The translations under genes were made by a program, and so were the position numbers. Shown here piece by piece: positions 24,367 through 33,091 of a stretch of 45,152 nucleotides of DNA. Source of the DNA: Nitrososphaerota archaeon (lineage in GTDB: Archaea; Thermoproteota; Nitrososphaeria; Nitrososphaerales; Nitrosopumilaceae); contig JABJDB010000085.1 of the NCBI GenBank assembly GCA_018668425.1, forward strand, positions 1 to 45,152. Direction: 5' to 3'. Below the pieces are notes generated by a model. The model ran no database searches and was not told the DNA's origin. It worked only from the letters and a program-made list of their open reading frames with translations. Every line of letters begins with the position of its first letter. Within the stretch, counting starts at the first letter, position 1.

Positions 24367-24381
24367 AAGAGAAAAAACAAA

Positions 24382-25707
24382 ATGACAAAATTTCAAGATT
24401 TAGGACTAAACGAGGACATACTGAAAGGTATTACTGATCAAGGATTTGAAGAAGCATTTCCAATTCAAGAAGCAGTAATTCCAGTGTTAATGACAGGTAG
24501 AGACGTTGTAGGACAAGCACATACAGGTTCAGGAAAAACTGCAGCATTTGCATTAGCAATGTTACAAGAAATTCAACCAAGAAACGGAATTCAGGGATTA
24601 ATCATGGCCCCAACAAGAGAACTTGCAATACAAATTAGTGAAGAAATTAAAAAATTTGCCAAGCATACAAAAATCAAAGTCGCCACAGTTTACGGCGGAC
24701 AAGGAATGGGAATTCAATTAGATGCTCTTCATAGAGGAGTAGAAATTGTTGTAGCAACCCCAGGTAGATTAATTGACCATCTAAAAAGAGGTTCAATCGA
24801 ATTAAGAGACATCACACACATTGTTCTAGATGAGGCAGATACAATGCTGGATATGGGATTTGTAGACGATATTTCATTTATTTTAGATTTAGCACCAGAA
24901 GACAGAGTAATGTCATTGTTTTCAGCAACAATGCCAACTGAAATTTTAAGATTATCTGAAGAATATCTAAAAAACCCAAAACAATTCCTTTTAGATGCAG
25001 ACGATCTTAGTGGTGAAGGAATTGACCAATCATTCCTAGTAATCAAAGACCGTGACAAATTCAAATATCTTATTGACTTTATCAAACCAATCAAAGGACA
25101 ATCCATTGTATTTTGTTCAACAAAATATAGAACAAGAGATGTGGCAAAATTCCTTCATCAAGAAAAATTTGATGCAGTAGCAATTGAAGGAGACATGTCC
25201 CAACATAGAAGAGAGCAATCAATGGGAAAATTCCGAAGCGGTAAAGCAGACATTTTAGTAGCAACAGACGTTGCATCAAGAGGAATTGACGTTCCAAGAG
25301 TAGAACTAGTAATCAATTATGATGTACCAAATGTGGAGATGGCATATTTTCATAGAATTGGAAGAACTGCAAGAGCAGGAGCTAAAGGTAGAGCAATCAC
25401 ATTTGTATCATATTCATCAGTAGGTGATTGGAATCTAATCAAACGTCAAATCAAAGTTCCATTAACAGATTTGAATGAACAAATGGGAATTCAAATTTCA
25501 ATTCCAGATCCACTAAAAAGACAAATGCCTTCAAGAAGATATGGAGGTCAATCAAGAGGAAATTATTCTAGAGGTGGACGTTCTGGAGGTTATGGAAGAT
25601 CAGGAGGTAGAGACGATAGAGGTAGAGACAACAAAGGCGGTAGAAGAAGAAATAATGACAGAGATGGCGGTAGTAAAAATAGCTACGGCGGTCGTAGTAG
25701 ATGGTAA
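24382..25707 (+). CDS. DEAD-box RNA helicase with an RGG-rich tail
   Basis: I start at ATG 24382 (MTKFQDLGLNEDILKGITDQ); an upstream TTG at 24361 would begin inside the leader hairpin. The 441-residue protein shows the Q motif (PIQE, 27-30), motif I AHTGSGKT (46-53), PTRELAIQ, DEAD (150-153), SAT (181-183), VATDVASRGIDVP and HRIGRTARAG. After about residue 385 the tail is rich in Arg and Gly (RGNYSRGGRSGGYGRSGG), a non-specific RNA-binding tail as in cold-shock helicases. It unwinds structured RNA, in ribosome assembly or mRNA turnover. It lacks a long C-terminal folded domain. Confidence 0.95.
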   Translation: MTKFQDLGLNEDILKGITDQGFEEAFPIQEAVIPVLMTGRDVVGQAHTGSGKTAAFALAMLQEIQPRNGIQGLIMAPTRELAIQISEEIKKFAKHTKIKVATVYGGQGMGIQLDALHRGVEIVVATPGRLIDHLKRGSIELRDITHIVLDEADTMLDMGFVDDISFILDLAPEDRVMSLFSATMPTEILRLSEEYLKNPKQFLLDADDLSGEGIDQSFLVIKDRDKFKYLIDFIKPIKGQSIVFCSTKYRTRDVAKFLHQEKFDAVAIEGDMSQHRREQSMGKFRSGKADILVATDVASRGIDVPRVELVINYDVPNVEMAYFHRIGRTARAGAKGRAITFVSYSSVGDWNLIKRQIKVPLTDLNEQMGIQISIPDPLKRQMPSRRYGGQSRGNYSRGGRSGGYGRSGGRDDRGRDNKGGRRRNNDRDGGSKNSYGGRSRW

Positions 25708-25759
25708 TTACTGTAAAACTTAAAGACTTTAACATTCTAAATAATCTGAAGATAAAGTA

Positions 25760-25993
25760 ATGCACAAAGGATTCATTTTATTAAATTGTGATTTAGGAGC
25801 CGAAGAATATATTGTTGATGAATTAAATCAGATGGGTAATGTCAGTAATGCATATCTGACTTTTGGCGCATATGATGTAATTGCAGAAATTCAAACAGAT
25901 GACCAAGATGGATTTGAAAAAGCAATTGCAGTAATTAGAAAATTATCCAGAGTAGTCAGTACAATGACACTAAATGTAATTACTCCCGAATAA
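25760..25993 (+). CDS. Stand-alone Lrp/AsnC ligand-binding (RAM) domain protein
   Basis: This 77-residue protein is an isolated RAM domain: GFILLNCDLGAEEYIVDELN, then NAYLTFGAYDVIAEIQTDD and a final beta strand (VVSTMTLNVI). The N-terminal DNA-binding half of Lrp/AsnC is absent. Such proteins form dimers or octamers and bind amino acids or related effectors, modulating full-length Lrp partners. A second copy of this type is at 34085-34324. It lies 52 bases after the helicase stop. Confidence 0.88.
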   Translation: MHKGFILLNCDLGAEEYIVDELNQMGNVSNAYLTFGAYDVIAEIQTDDQDGFEKAIAVIRKLSRVVSTMTLNVITPE

Positions 25994-26025
25994 TTGTTAT
26001 ATGAGATAATTAGAATTATTTCAAA

Positions 26026-26316
26026 TTGCAAAAAATAGATTATGAAGGAACTGTTTGGGTACTAAATTACAACAATCCACAACCTCTAGTAGACCACGCT
26101 CTCATGATGTTAGAAAAACATGGTGTAAAACGTGAAGATATCACCCTTACTGAAACACCTACAGCAAAAGTAGGCGCAATTGTTGTCGAAATATGGCCAT
26201 ATGAATTAGTTATTGGAAGAGTTAGAACCACTAGAAATGATTCTTTTATCAGCGGAACTGAATTTACAATTGAACTAAAATTAGACGAGAATGGGGATTA
26301 TCTAGATTATCTTTGA
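26026..26316 (+). CDS. Unknown small protein, 96 aa
   Basis: I do not recognise this protein. It starts at TTG 26026 (MQKIDYEGTVWVLNYNNPQPLVDHALMM). There is a helical segment followed by a beta-rich part (KVGAIVVEIWPYELVIGRVRTT) and an acidic end. No membrane segment or cysteine is present. Its stop overlaps the TTG start of the next gene (TTGA), so the two are translationally coupled. Confidence 0.75.
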   Translation: MQKIDYEGTVWVLNYNNPQPLVDHALMMLEKHGVKREDITLTETPTAKVGAIVVEIWPYELVIGRVRTTRNDSFISGTEFTIELKLDENGDYLDYL

Positions 26317-27002
26317 AAAAGAAAAAAATCCAAAACATCATCATTGTTGCAATAGTTGTTTCAGTTATTGGAGTAATTTTTGCATATAATTATTCATTTG
26401 ATCAAACAAAACAAAAAGGATTACAGTTTGGTGTAGAGTTGGAACAAATTCAAGAAGAAGTAAAAAACTTACAAACAAAATTTTATTCTGAGAAAACTAG
26501 ATGGCAAGAAGGAGATATTTCAAAAGAAGAATTGCTAATGTTTTATGAAACACATCTAATAGAATTTGAAAAAACTATTTCAAAGTATGATGAATTAACA
26601 CCACCAGATTTATTCAAAAGTTCAGTAGAATTACTCAAAGTATCATCTCAAACACAATTAGAAAGCGATTCAGAGTATATTGTTTGGATTAGTACGGGAG
26701 ACGAATCAGCAAAAATTCGTTCAGACACTCAATTTCAAGAATCTTTAGAATATGAAATGTTAGGGTTGGTGGAATTTTATTCAGCAAAAACAGGTATAAA
26801 AAATTATGATGAACCAGAGAAATTTGATGCCCCTCAAAGTGGATTAACACAAAGAGTAATTCAAGTTTCAGAGAATATGAAAAATCAATGTGATAGCGAA
26901 TTTAAAAATGAAACAGTGGAGTTTGATTCAGATGAAATTGAAGTGGAGTGGTTTAATTGCACAAATGAGGCTCAAAAATGGAAAATTGAACACCTACCAT
27001 AA
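26313..27002 (+). CDS. Membrane-anchored protein of unknown function, 229 aa
   Basis: The TTG start at 26313 overlaps the preceding stop by four bases. A basic start (MKKKKIQN) and one membrane helix (IIIVAIVVSVIGVIFAYNYSF) anchor an exported domain. Residues about 38-130 are helical and charged (LEQIQEEVKNLQTKFYSEKTRWQ), suggesting a helical bundle; the end is acidic and contains Cys193 and Cys216 (NQCDSEF and FNCTNEAQ), a possible disulphide. No family is recognised. Confidence 0.78.
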   Translation: MKKKKIQNIIIVAIVVSVIGVIFAYNYSFDQTKQKGLQFGVELEQIQEEVKNLQTKFYSEKTRWQEGDISKEELLMFYETHLIEFEKTISKYDELTPPDLFKSSVELLKVSSQTQLESDSEYIVWISTGDESAKIRSDTQFQESLEYEMLGLVEFYSAKTGIKNYDEPEKFDAPQSGLTQRVIQVSENMKNQCDSEFKNETVEFDSDEIEVEWFNCTNEAQKWKIEHLP

Positions 27003-27020
27003 CTAGAAAAAAATTTAAAA

Positions 27021-27479
27021 TTATAACAAATCTGATTTATGTAACAAATCTAAAACAGGATTCAATTCTGCAGCCAGTTGTTGTTTTTCAAGAGGTACAG
27101 GTTTTGAAAAGGTTAATGGAAATGTTACAGTTAACATGTCTTGATCAGTATGAGATATTCGAATAGAGTGAGATTGATTCATTATTTCAGATAAAAAATT
27201 CTCCCATTTTTGCAAATGTTCAGAAACTCTGGTAACATTTTGTTGTACGTTAGATAGAGTAGTATCCAAATCCGTATCAAACAGACGGAATTTGACAAGA
27301 GGAATCATCATCAATCCACCAGGAATAGGATCATGGTTTTTTTGCATCGATAAAATAATTTGTTCAGAATTTTCTTTAGGGAAAATATCACCATAATCAG
27401 GATCAAAATATCCTGCAATCATTTTTTTAGAATCATATATTCTAAAATAATCTTCATCAGATTCTAATTTCCACAACAT
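27021..27479 (-). CDS. Unknown soluble protein, 152 aa
   Basis: Not recognised. The frame opens MLWKLESDEDYFRIYDSKKMIAGYFDPDYGDIFP, mixed alpha/beta, and carries a helical middle (SNVQQNVTRVSEHLQKWENFLSEIM) and a closing helix. There is no signal or membrane helix and no cysteine. It converges with the 26313 gene (18 bases apart) and is divergent from the 27548 gene across 68 bases. Confidence 0.72.
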   Translation of the reverse strand: MLWKLESDEDYFRIYDSKKMIAGYFDPDYGDIFPKENSEQIILSMQKNHDPIPGGLMMIPLVKFRLFDTDLDTTLSNVQQNVTRVSEHLQKWENFLSEIMNQSHSIRISHTDQDMLTVTFPLTFSKPVPLEKQQLAAELNPVLDLLHKSDLL

Positions 27480-27547
27480 CTAGAAAATAATTCATGAATA
27501 AATAAACGATTAATCAAAGACAATTAAATAAACAAGATATCAAATGG

Positions 27548-27886
27548 ATGATTATGGTAATTTCCAAAGAAAATAAAGAGTTCATCGATAGTTTAATTGA
27601 TTACTACATCAGCGAATCAGAATCATATAGACAAATTGCAGAAAATTTTGTGCCAGAAGTAGAATCAGTATCAGATACAGCATTTGGAATAATTACAGGA
27701 TGTGTATATTCAGGGTTTTTGCAGGCATATCAAAATCAACAACTCACGCCAGGTCTTGAAGATGTGAGTGAATTTAATAAAATAATCAAAGAACGAGCAC
27801 CGCTAATCAAAAAATCAATTTTAGAGCCTAAAAGTCTTGAAAAAAACGATGAAAAACCATCCAAAGTAGAAAAAGATTCAGAATAG
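27548..27886 (+). CDS. Unknown small acidic protein, 112 aa
   Basis: Not recognised. Starting at ATG 27548 (an ATG at 27554 is also in frame), it has a helical, acidic N-terminal part (KENKEFIDSLIDYYISESESYRQIAENF), a hydrophobic middle (DTAFGIITGCVYSGFLQAY) that is too short for a clear membrane anchor, and a charged, probably disordered tail (KSLEKNDEKPSKVEKDSE). Codon use matches its neighbours. Confidence 0.7.
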   Translation: MIMVISKENKEFIDSLIDYYISESESYRQIAENFVPEVESVSDTAFGIITGCVYSGFLQAYQNQQLTPGLEDVSEFNKIIKERAPLIKKSILEPKSLEKNDEKPSKVEKDSE

Positions 27887-27949
27887 ATAGATTGTAAAAT
27901 AATTCTAAAAAGCAATACAGTTTAATTTCAATTAAAAATAATTAAAATT

Positions 27950-28042
27950 ATGAAAATTGATGGTAGTAAAATTATTTTTTATCTAGGTGTGACATCAGCA
28001 GTAGTCACAGCAACAGTAGTATTGTATTTTTCAATTCGTTAA
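27950..28042 (+). CDS. Single-helix membrane microprotein, 30 aa
   Basis: The frame MKIDGSKIIFYLGVTSAVVT continues through ATVVLYFSIR to a TAA. It is one membrane-spanning helix with a short charged head and a basic last residue. It stands alone between two genes on the same strand, with a TATA-like AT-rich stretch upstream. Such micro-membrane proteins usually belong to larger membrane complexes, but no partner can be named. Confidence 0.5.
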   Translation: MKIDGSKIIFYLGVTSAVVTATVVLYFSIR

Positions 28043-28073
28043 AGATAAATCATCAAAGAAATCAAACAAAACA

Positions 28074-28394
28074 GTGTCAGCAACAAACGAGTTTAAAATT
28101 ACACAAATTGTAGATAATGGTCAAATGATACAATTAACATTAATTGAGAATGTTTCAACTGAACCAATATCACAAAAACAGATGATTATAGAAAATGTTT
28201 CAAAAAAATTAGATTCAGAAACAAAAGAGCAAGTAATGCCATTACTAGAAGCAATAATGTCTGCACAACCTACAGTGAATATCAAATCATACCAACAAAC
28301 ACAGATTACAATGGGAATGCCAAAATCAAGATATGATAACATGGGAAGACCCCAAGTTGGAAGTACAATTTCAGTTGATTTGAAAAAAATCTAA
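28074..28394 (+). CDS. Unknown small protein, 106 aa
   Basis: Not recognised. The start is GTG at 28074 ([28 protein letters not shown]). A beta-strand opening is followed by a long helix ([31 protein letters not shown]) and a beta-rich tail ending [12 protein letters not shown]. It is soluble, with no cysteine. Its last four bases overlap the end of the opposing 28391-30418 gene. Confidence 0.75.
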   Translation: MSATNEFKITQIVDNGQMIQLTLIENVSTEPISQKQMIIENVSKKLDSETKEQVMPLLEAIMSAQPTVNIKSYQQTQITMGMPKSRYDNMGRPQVGSTISVDLKKI

Positions 28395-30418
28395 AGACTG
28401 GAATTTATCTCATCAATACTATGCAAAGGCAAAGAGCATGAAAAGTTTTTACAAATTAAAACAGAAGTTTTAGATTCAAACGTTTTACCAGCAAAGAAAG
28501 GGTATTGAGATAATTTTTCTAATTGAGCAGAATCATTAATTGTAACTCTAAAAGAATTAGGCAAATAATTTTCATCAAACAATTCACGAATTTCGGAATT
28601 TTCGTTATTGATAATGGTAATTTCTACGGGTTTTTCTAAATAGATTGCAATCGTATTTAGTAAATATCCAAATCCAAATGGATTTTCTGCAGCCATCTGT
28701 GCCTGAGATTCTAAGATTTTAGTAGATATTTCAAGGAATTTTTGTTCTTGAGAAAAATGAAATAGTCTCAACATGACAAAAGAGGAAACAGAGTTGCCTG
28801 ATGGCAAAGATAAATCATAATTGCTTTTTGGTCTGATTATTAATTTTTCATGAGAATCAGAAGTCATAAAGAAACTATTATTTTTTGAATCCCAGAAATG
28901 ATCTACCAAATAATGTCCCAAAGTTATTGCCAATTTAAGATATTTTGAATCAGCTTCAATTTCAAATACATCAAGAAGTGCATTTACAAAATAAGAATAA
29001 TCTTCAAGATAACCATCAATTTTTGCAGATCCATTTTTGTAAGTTCGTAATAGTTTATCATTTTCAAAAAGATTATTTTCAATAAATGAAACACAGGTTT
29101 TTGCAGCATCAAGATACTTTACATCCCCAGATACTCGATATCCCTTTGCAAATGCTGTAATCATCAAAGAATTCCATGAAACAAGAATTTTATCATCCAA
29201 CCCAGGAGGAATTCTAGAATTTCTTACTTTGAGTAATTTTTCAGAACATAATGTGAGTGTTTCTTTTACTTTATCTTCAGTCATTCCAAAATTAAATGCA
29301 ATATTTGAGAGATTCAAATTATTACATAAAATGCTGTTACCTTCCCAATTTCCACCATCAGTTACATCATAAAATAAACAGAAAACATCAGCATCACTTC
29401 CTAAAATTTCTTTGATTTCTTTTTTAGACCAAACATAAAATTTTCCTTCAACACCTTCAGAATCAGCATCATATGCAGAATAAAATCCACCCTCAGATGA
29501 AGTCATTTCACGTAAAACATAATCAAGTGTTTTTTTCAGGACATCAAGATAGAAAGGATCTTTTGTTATCTGATATGCTTCAGCATAATTTACAGGAATC
29601 AATGCATTATCATAAAGCATTTTTTCAAAATGAGGAACAAGCCATTTGGCATCTGTTGAATATCTATGGAATCCACCTCCAATTTGATCAAATATCCCCC
29701 CATTTGCCATTTTTCTGAGAGTTTTGAGCCCAAATTCTTGGAATTTTGCGTGTCCTGAAAGTTTTGCATAATGAAACAAAAATGAAACATTTGCAGCGTT
29801 TGGAAATTTTGGTGCAGCCCCAAATCCACCATATGTTGAATCACCTAATTGAAATAAATTCAAAGCAGCTTCATCAAGAATTATTCTGTCAATTTTTGAG
29901 GGAACAGTAATTGTTTCTGCTTTTTGTAATGTAGTAAGGAATTTTTCTGCAGACTTTTCAATGTCTTTAGGTTTTTCTTTCCAAGCTTGAGAGAGTTGCC
30001 TGCAAATACTTCCAAAACCTGGACGTCCATACAAATCCAATACGGGAAAATAAGTTCCAGCATAGAATGGTTTTTGATCAGGTGTAAGAAAAATGCTCAA
30101 CGGCCAACCACCCTGACCTGTTGCTATTTGACAAACTTTTTGATAAATATCATCAATGTCAGGTCTTTCTTCACGGTCTACTTTGATATTTACAAAATTT
30201 TCATTCATAAATTCTGCAACATCATTATTTTCAAATGATTCATGTGCCATCACATGACACCAATGACATGCACTATATCCAATGCTTAAGAAAATTGGTT
30301 TATTTTCATCTTTAGCTTTTTTTAATGATATTTCATTCCAGCCATACCAATCTACAGGATTATTCACATGTTGAAGTAGATAAGGACTTGATTCAGATGC
30401 AAGATGATTTTCTACCAT
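28391..30418 (-). CDS. YyaL/DUF255 thioredoxin-domain protein (SPATA20-like)
   Basis: This 675-residue protein begins with a thioredoxin-like domain holding Cys51-His-Trp-Cys54 ([19 protein letters not shown]), then [16 protein letters not shown] and [23 protein letters not shown], the hallmark blocks of the DUF255 family. The remainder is an (alpha/alpha)6-barrel-like region resembling N-acylglucosamine 2-epimerases and cellobiose epimerases ([28 protein letters not shown]). The biochemical role of the family is not settled. It is full length, cytoplasmic, and ends in a tail-to-tail overlap with the 28074 gene. Confidence 0.93.
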   Translation of the reverse strand: MVENHLASESSPYLLQHVNNPVDWYGWNEISLKKAKDENKPIFLSIGYSACHWCHVMAHESFENNDVAEFMNENFVNIKVDREERPDIDDIYQKVCQIATGQGGWPLSIFLTPDQKPFYAGTYFPVLDLYGRPGFGSICRQLSQAWKEKPKDIEKSAEKFLTTLQKAETITVPSKIDRIILDEAALNLFQLGDSTYGGFGAAPKFPNAANVSFLFHYAKLSGHAKFQEFGLKTLRKMANGGIFDQIGGGFHRYSTDAKWLVPHFEKMLYDNALIPVNYAEAYQITKDPFYLDVLKKTLDYVLREMTSSEGGFYSAYDADSEGVEGKFYVWSKKEIKEILGSDADVFCLFYDVTDGGNWEGNSILCNNLNLSNIAFNFGMTEDKVKETLTLCSEKLLKVRNSRIPPGLDDKILVSWNSLMITAFAKGYRVSGDVKYLDAAKTCVSFIENNLFENDKLLRTYKNGSAKIDGYLEDYSYFVNALLDVFEIEADSKYLKLAITLGHYLVDHFWDSKNNSFFMTSDSHEKLIIRPKSNYDLSLPSGNSVSSFVMLRLFHFSQEQKFLEISTKILESQAQMAAENPFGFGYLLNTIAIYLEKPVEITIINNENSEIRELFDENYLPNSFRVTINDSAQLEKLSQYPFFAGKTFESKTSVLICKNFSCSLPLHSIDEINSSL

Positions 30419-30453
30419 GACATATCAGATTTGTAACAATATTTGTACTTAGA

Positions 30454-30699
30454 TTAACCCCAGATTCCCTTACCTTCAGTTACTTCATAGATTCTAACGT
30501 TAATTTTCTTTAATAATTTCTCTTTTGATTTATGTGCTTTTTTATCATGAGAATAGTCTTTTTTTTCAACTAATACTTGCAATCTTGCTAATTGGTCTAG
30601 TGTAAGATTTTTGAATTCATTTTTTGAGCTTGTTACTAATTGAAGTAATGCCACTCTCTCTTGATCTTCCTCAGAGATATTTGTCATGAAATAATTCAA
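30454..30699 (-). CDS. Unknown small charged protein, 81 aa
   Basis: Not recognised. The annotated frame starts MNYFMTNISEEDQERVALLQ; Met5 is an equally good start. The protein is helical and strongly charged, with a basic middle (KKDYSHDKKAHKSKEKLLKKINVRIYE). It has no cysteine or membrane segment. It is 35 bases upstream of the DUF255 gene on the same strand, possibly co-transcribed, and diverges from the alcohol dehydrogenase. Confidence 0.68.
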   Translation of the reverse strand: MNYFMTNISEEDQERVALLQLVTSSKNEFKNLTLDQLARLQVLVEKKDYSHDKKAHKSKEKLLKKINVRIYEVTEGKGIWG

Positions 30700-30770
30700 A
30701 GGTGCTCCTTTATTTTTCTAATGAGAGAATCTTAAAATGCAGTCATGAATTTTCCGAATATATGGAAAAA

Positions 30771-31796
30771 ATGCGGGCCATGGTACTATCTCAATGTGCA
30801 AAAATTGAAACAAATCCATTAAAACTTACAGAAATTGACAGACATGAAATTAAACGTCCAAATGAAATTTTACTAAAAATTGAAGCATGTGGGGTATGTC
30901 ATTCACAACTACATGGAATTGAGGGAGATTGGCAGGACATTGGAATTCCACCTGCACTTCCAACAGTTCCAGGACACGAGGTTGTTGGCAAAGTAGTTGA
31001 AATTGGAGATGGGGTTACAAAATTCAAAGTTGGGGATAGAGCAGGAATTACCCCACTGTTAGAAGCATGTCAAAAATGTCAATATTGCAAAGAAGGAAAA
31101 GAATATCTTTGTGAATCATCAATAATCTTAGGAGAATCAACTAAAGGTGGATACACAGAATATGTTACAGTTACAGAAGATTTTGCAACCAAAGTTCCAG
31201 AATCAATGAAAGCAGAATATGCAGCACCATTATTTTGTGCAGGAATTACAGCATACAAAGCAGTAAAAGCTGCAGATCCACAAACTCATAAAAAAATTGG
31301 AATTTTTGGAATAGGTGGAGTAGGACACATGGCAGTACAATTTGCCAAAGTTGAAAATTGTGATGTAATTGCATTTTCTAGATCACAGAATCATCTTGAT
31401 GTTGCAAAAAGATTAGGTGCAATTGATGCAATGAAATTTTTAGAAAATCAAGAAGAATTTTTATCAAAACTAAAAGAAAAGCATGGAACACTTGATGCAG
31501 CAATTGTTTTTGCACCAGCAGACAAAGTAACTGATACTGCAATAAAGTCTGTCAAAAAAGGAGGACTAATCGTAATAGCTACAGTTGGAGAAAATCCACC
31601 GTTTATGGCATTTGAGGAAAAGACAATTCGTGGAACACTTATTGGTTCAACTAAAGACATGGAACAAGTAATCAAAATATGTGATGAAAAAAATCTCGAG
31701 GTAATCACTCAAACATTTCCTTTAGAAGATGCAAATATTGCACTAAAAAAATTAAAAGATTCTGAAATTGATGCAAGAGGAGTTTTAATGCCTTGA
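30771..31796 (+). CDS. Zinc-dependent alcohol dehydrogenase (MDR family)
   Basis: I choose ATG 30771 (MRAMVLSQCAKIETNPLKL), the normal family start, over longer frames beginning at 30702 or 30762. Catalytic zinc ligands are the Cys in EACGVCHSQLHG, the His in VPGHEVVG and the Cys in APLFCAGITAY; the structural zinc site is complete (CQKCQYCKEGKEYLC). The NAD(P) fold shows IGIFGIGGVGHMAVQFAK. The product oxidises an alcohol or reduces an aldehyde; substrate is not predictable. Length (341 aa) is typical. Confidence 0.93.
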   Translation: MRAMVLSQCAKIETNPLKLTEIDRHEIKRPNEILLKIEACGVCHSQLHGIEGDWQDIGIPPALPTVPGHEVVGKVVEIGDGVTKFKVGDRAGITPLLEACQKCQYCKEGKEYLCESSIILGESTKGGYTEYVTVTEDFATKVPESMKAEYAAPLFCAGITAYKAVKAADPQTHKKIGIFGIGGVGHMAVQFAKVENCDVIAFSRSQNHLDVAKRLGAIDAMKFLENQEEFLSKLKEKHGTLDAAIVFAPADKVTDTAIKSVKKGGLIVIATVGENPPFMAFEEKTIRGTLIGSTKDMEQVIKICDEKNLEVITQTFPLEDANIALKKLKDSEIDARGVLMP

Positions 31797-31827
31797 TTGG
31801 AAATATTAGAAGAAAGGAAATAAAAAA

Positions 31828-31980
31828 TTGAATTGTAAGAGATGCCACCATACAGATGAAATACATATACTAAATGAGGAAAGTATCTCAATTATCAAGG
31901 CTGGAAAATGTCAAATTCCAAACTGTACATGTCAACAATACCTAGATCCAATTAATACAATTGATGAGGATTTACTGTAA
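31828..31980 (+). CDS. Small zinc-binding protein, 50 aa
   Basis: A TTG start at 31828 opens MNCKRCHHTDEIHILNEESI and the frame ends INTIDEDLL with TAA at 31980. It carries Cys-x2-Cys (residues 3 and 6) and, after a spacer, Cys28, Cys33 and Cys35 (GKCQIPNCTCQQYLDP), a plausible zinc ribbon. No family is named. It lies 31 bases after the alcohol dehydrogenase and 32 bases before the next gene on the same strand, so it may be part of that transcript. Confidence 0.65.
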   Translation: MNCKRCHHTDEIHILNEESISIIKAGKCQIPNCTCQQYLDPINTIDEDLL

Positions 31981-32012
31981 GAATTCATATATCAAAATCA
32001 TATAGAAAAACC

Positions 32013-32246
32013 ATGGAAAAACACAAACCTGCAGATGAAATGATAAAGGAATTAGATGATATGTTATCAAAGATTAATGCTATGGAAATTGTTGCATCAG
32101 ATGATTATCAAAAAAATTCAATTAAAATTATGAGAGCACTAGTAGAAGGACAAATACATTCAATCAATGAATTTGGCCATTTAAAAAAAGGAATGGATTT
32201 GCTAATGCTACAATTGTTTGATGTTCAAAATAAAGTCAAGAATTAA
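32013..32246 (+). CDS. Unknown small helical protein, 77 aa
   Basis: Not recognised. The whole sequence (MEKHKPADEMIKELDDMLSK onward, ending LLMLQLFDVQNKVKN) is predicted helical, with heptad-like spacing of Leu, Ile and Met, so it may dimerise. There is no cysteine or membrane segment. Its last 11 bases overlap the end of the opposing 32236-32721 gene. Confidence 0.72.
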   Translation: MEKHKPADEMIKELDDMLSKINAMEIVASDDYQKNSIKIMRALVEGQIHSINEFGHLKKGMDLLMLQLFDVQNKVKN

Positions 32247-32721
32247 GTTTTGTATCACTAAGACCACAACCAGTACAACGATACAATGAAGAGGTTTTAA
32301 GATTTTTTTCTTTTTTCATCTCAGCACCACAACAAAGACAGATAATTTTTTCTTCATCAGAATTTCGAACTATATAATCAGGTTTTTTAGGAATTACCTC
32401 ATCGGAATTACAAATTGGATTGTAACGAGATTTTATTTTATTTACGATTGCAATCCTATGTTCATCACTTGATTCAAACGAGGGTAAAATTGCAAGGTGA
32501 AGTGATTTTTCAGAAACTCCTTTTTCTACCCAACATTTGAAATGTGAATGTTGTGTAAAAAATGATGAATCATCAGTTTTTTTGCAATCTCCAACATAGA
32601 TGATATTGAAATTATCCTTCTCACGTGAAAATATCAAATAGATGAGTTTCTCCATAGGAGGACCCCATTCATCAAGGGGAATAGGTCCAAGAAACTCATA
32701 TTGAAGGATTTGAATGCTCAA
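32236..32721 (-). CDS. Degenerate GIY-YIG-like protein with a C-terminal zinc ribbon
   Basis: Residues about 24-105 follow the outline of a GIY-YIG nuclease domain: KLIYLIF (25-31), NIIYVGDC (39-46), a loop, and a helix with Glu87-His-Arg89 ending KSRYNPICN, which recalls the last helix of UvrC-type domains. The canonical first Gly-Ile-Tyr is not intact. Residues 128-152 hold two Cys-x2-Cys pairs (CLCC and CTGC) of a zinc ribbon. It might cut or only bind nucleic acid. The assignment rests on pattern only and is uncertain, though the gene itself is convincing. Confidence 0.6.
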   Translation of the reverse strand: MSIQILQYEFLGPIPLDEWGPPMEKLIYLIFSREKDNFNIIYVGDCKKTDDSSFFTQHSHFKCWVEKGVSEKSLHLAILPSFESSDEHRIAIVNKIKSRYNPICNSDEVIPKKPDYIVRNSDEEKIICLCCGAEMKKEKNLKTSSLYRCTGCGLSDTKLNS

Positions 32722-32841
32722 TGAATGAATTTCATAGTACTAGTTTTTCTTTTTTTCTAAAATAATCAGTATTACAGTAAACTTTGATCGCATATTAGAA
32801 ACTTGAAAAGATTAAATTCAAGAAAAATGGATTGCACGTAA

Positions 32842-33090
32842 ATGAAAGCTCCTCACAATCGTGCAAAAGTAGGTTATGCAATGATTGTGGTATCAGCCAG
32901 CCTCACAGTAATAGCATTAATCGGACTGGCAATTGGTGCAGATGTGTTATTTGCAGATAATATGGCAAGAAATAACACTGCTCATTTCAATGAATGTAAA
33001 GCAAATGACTTTGCAACTGAAGATTGTCTAAAGTATTGTGATAGAATTAATACTAAAATCTCAGGTGTATTCACTGAAAATTGTGATTAA
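32842..33090 (+). CDS. Small membrane-anchored exported protein, 82 aa
   Basis: The product has a basic start (MKAPHNRAKVG), one membrane helix (YAMIVVSASLTVIALIGLAIGADVLF) and a short exported tail with four cysteines (Cys52, Cys61, Cys65 and Cys81), suitable for two disulphides. No family is recognised. Its stop is two bases before the stop of the opposing membrane protein gene. An exported Cys-rich tail fits with the DsbA-like enzyme encoded in this window. Confidence 0.75.
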   Translation: MKAPHNRAKVGYAMIVVSASLTVIALIGLAIGADVLFADNMARNNTAHFNECKANDFATEDCLKYCDRINTKISGVFTENCD

Positions 33091-33091
33091 T

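Noticed and set aside
24361-24381. TTG start for the DEAD-box helicase
   Set aside because: It lies inside the right arm of the leader hairpin and adds residues (MLKRKNK) absent from usual helicase starts; ATG 24382 fits the family.
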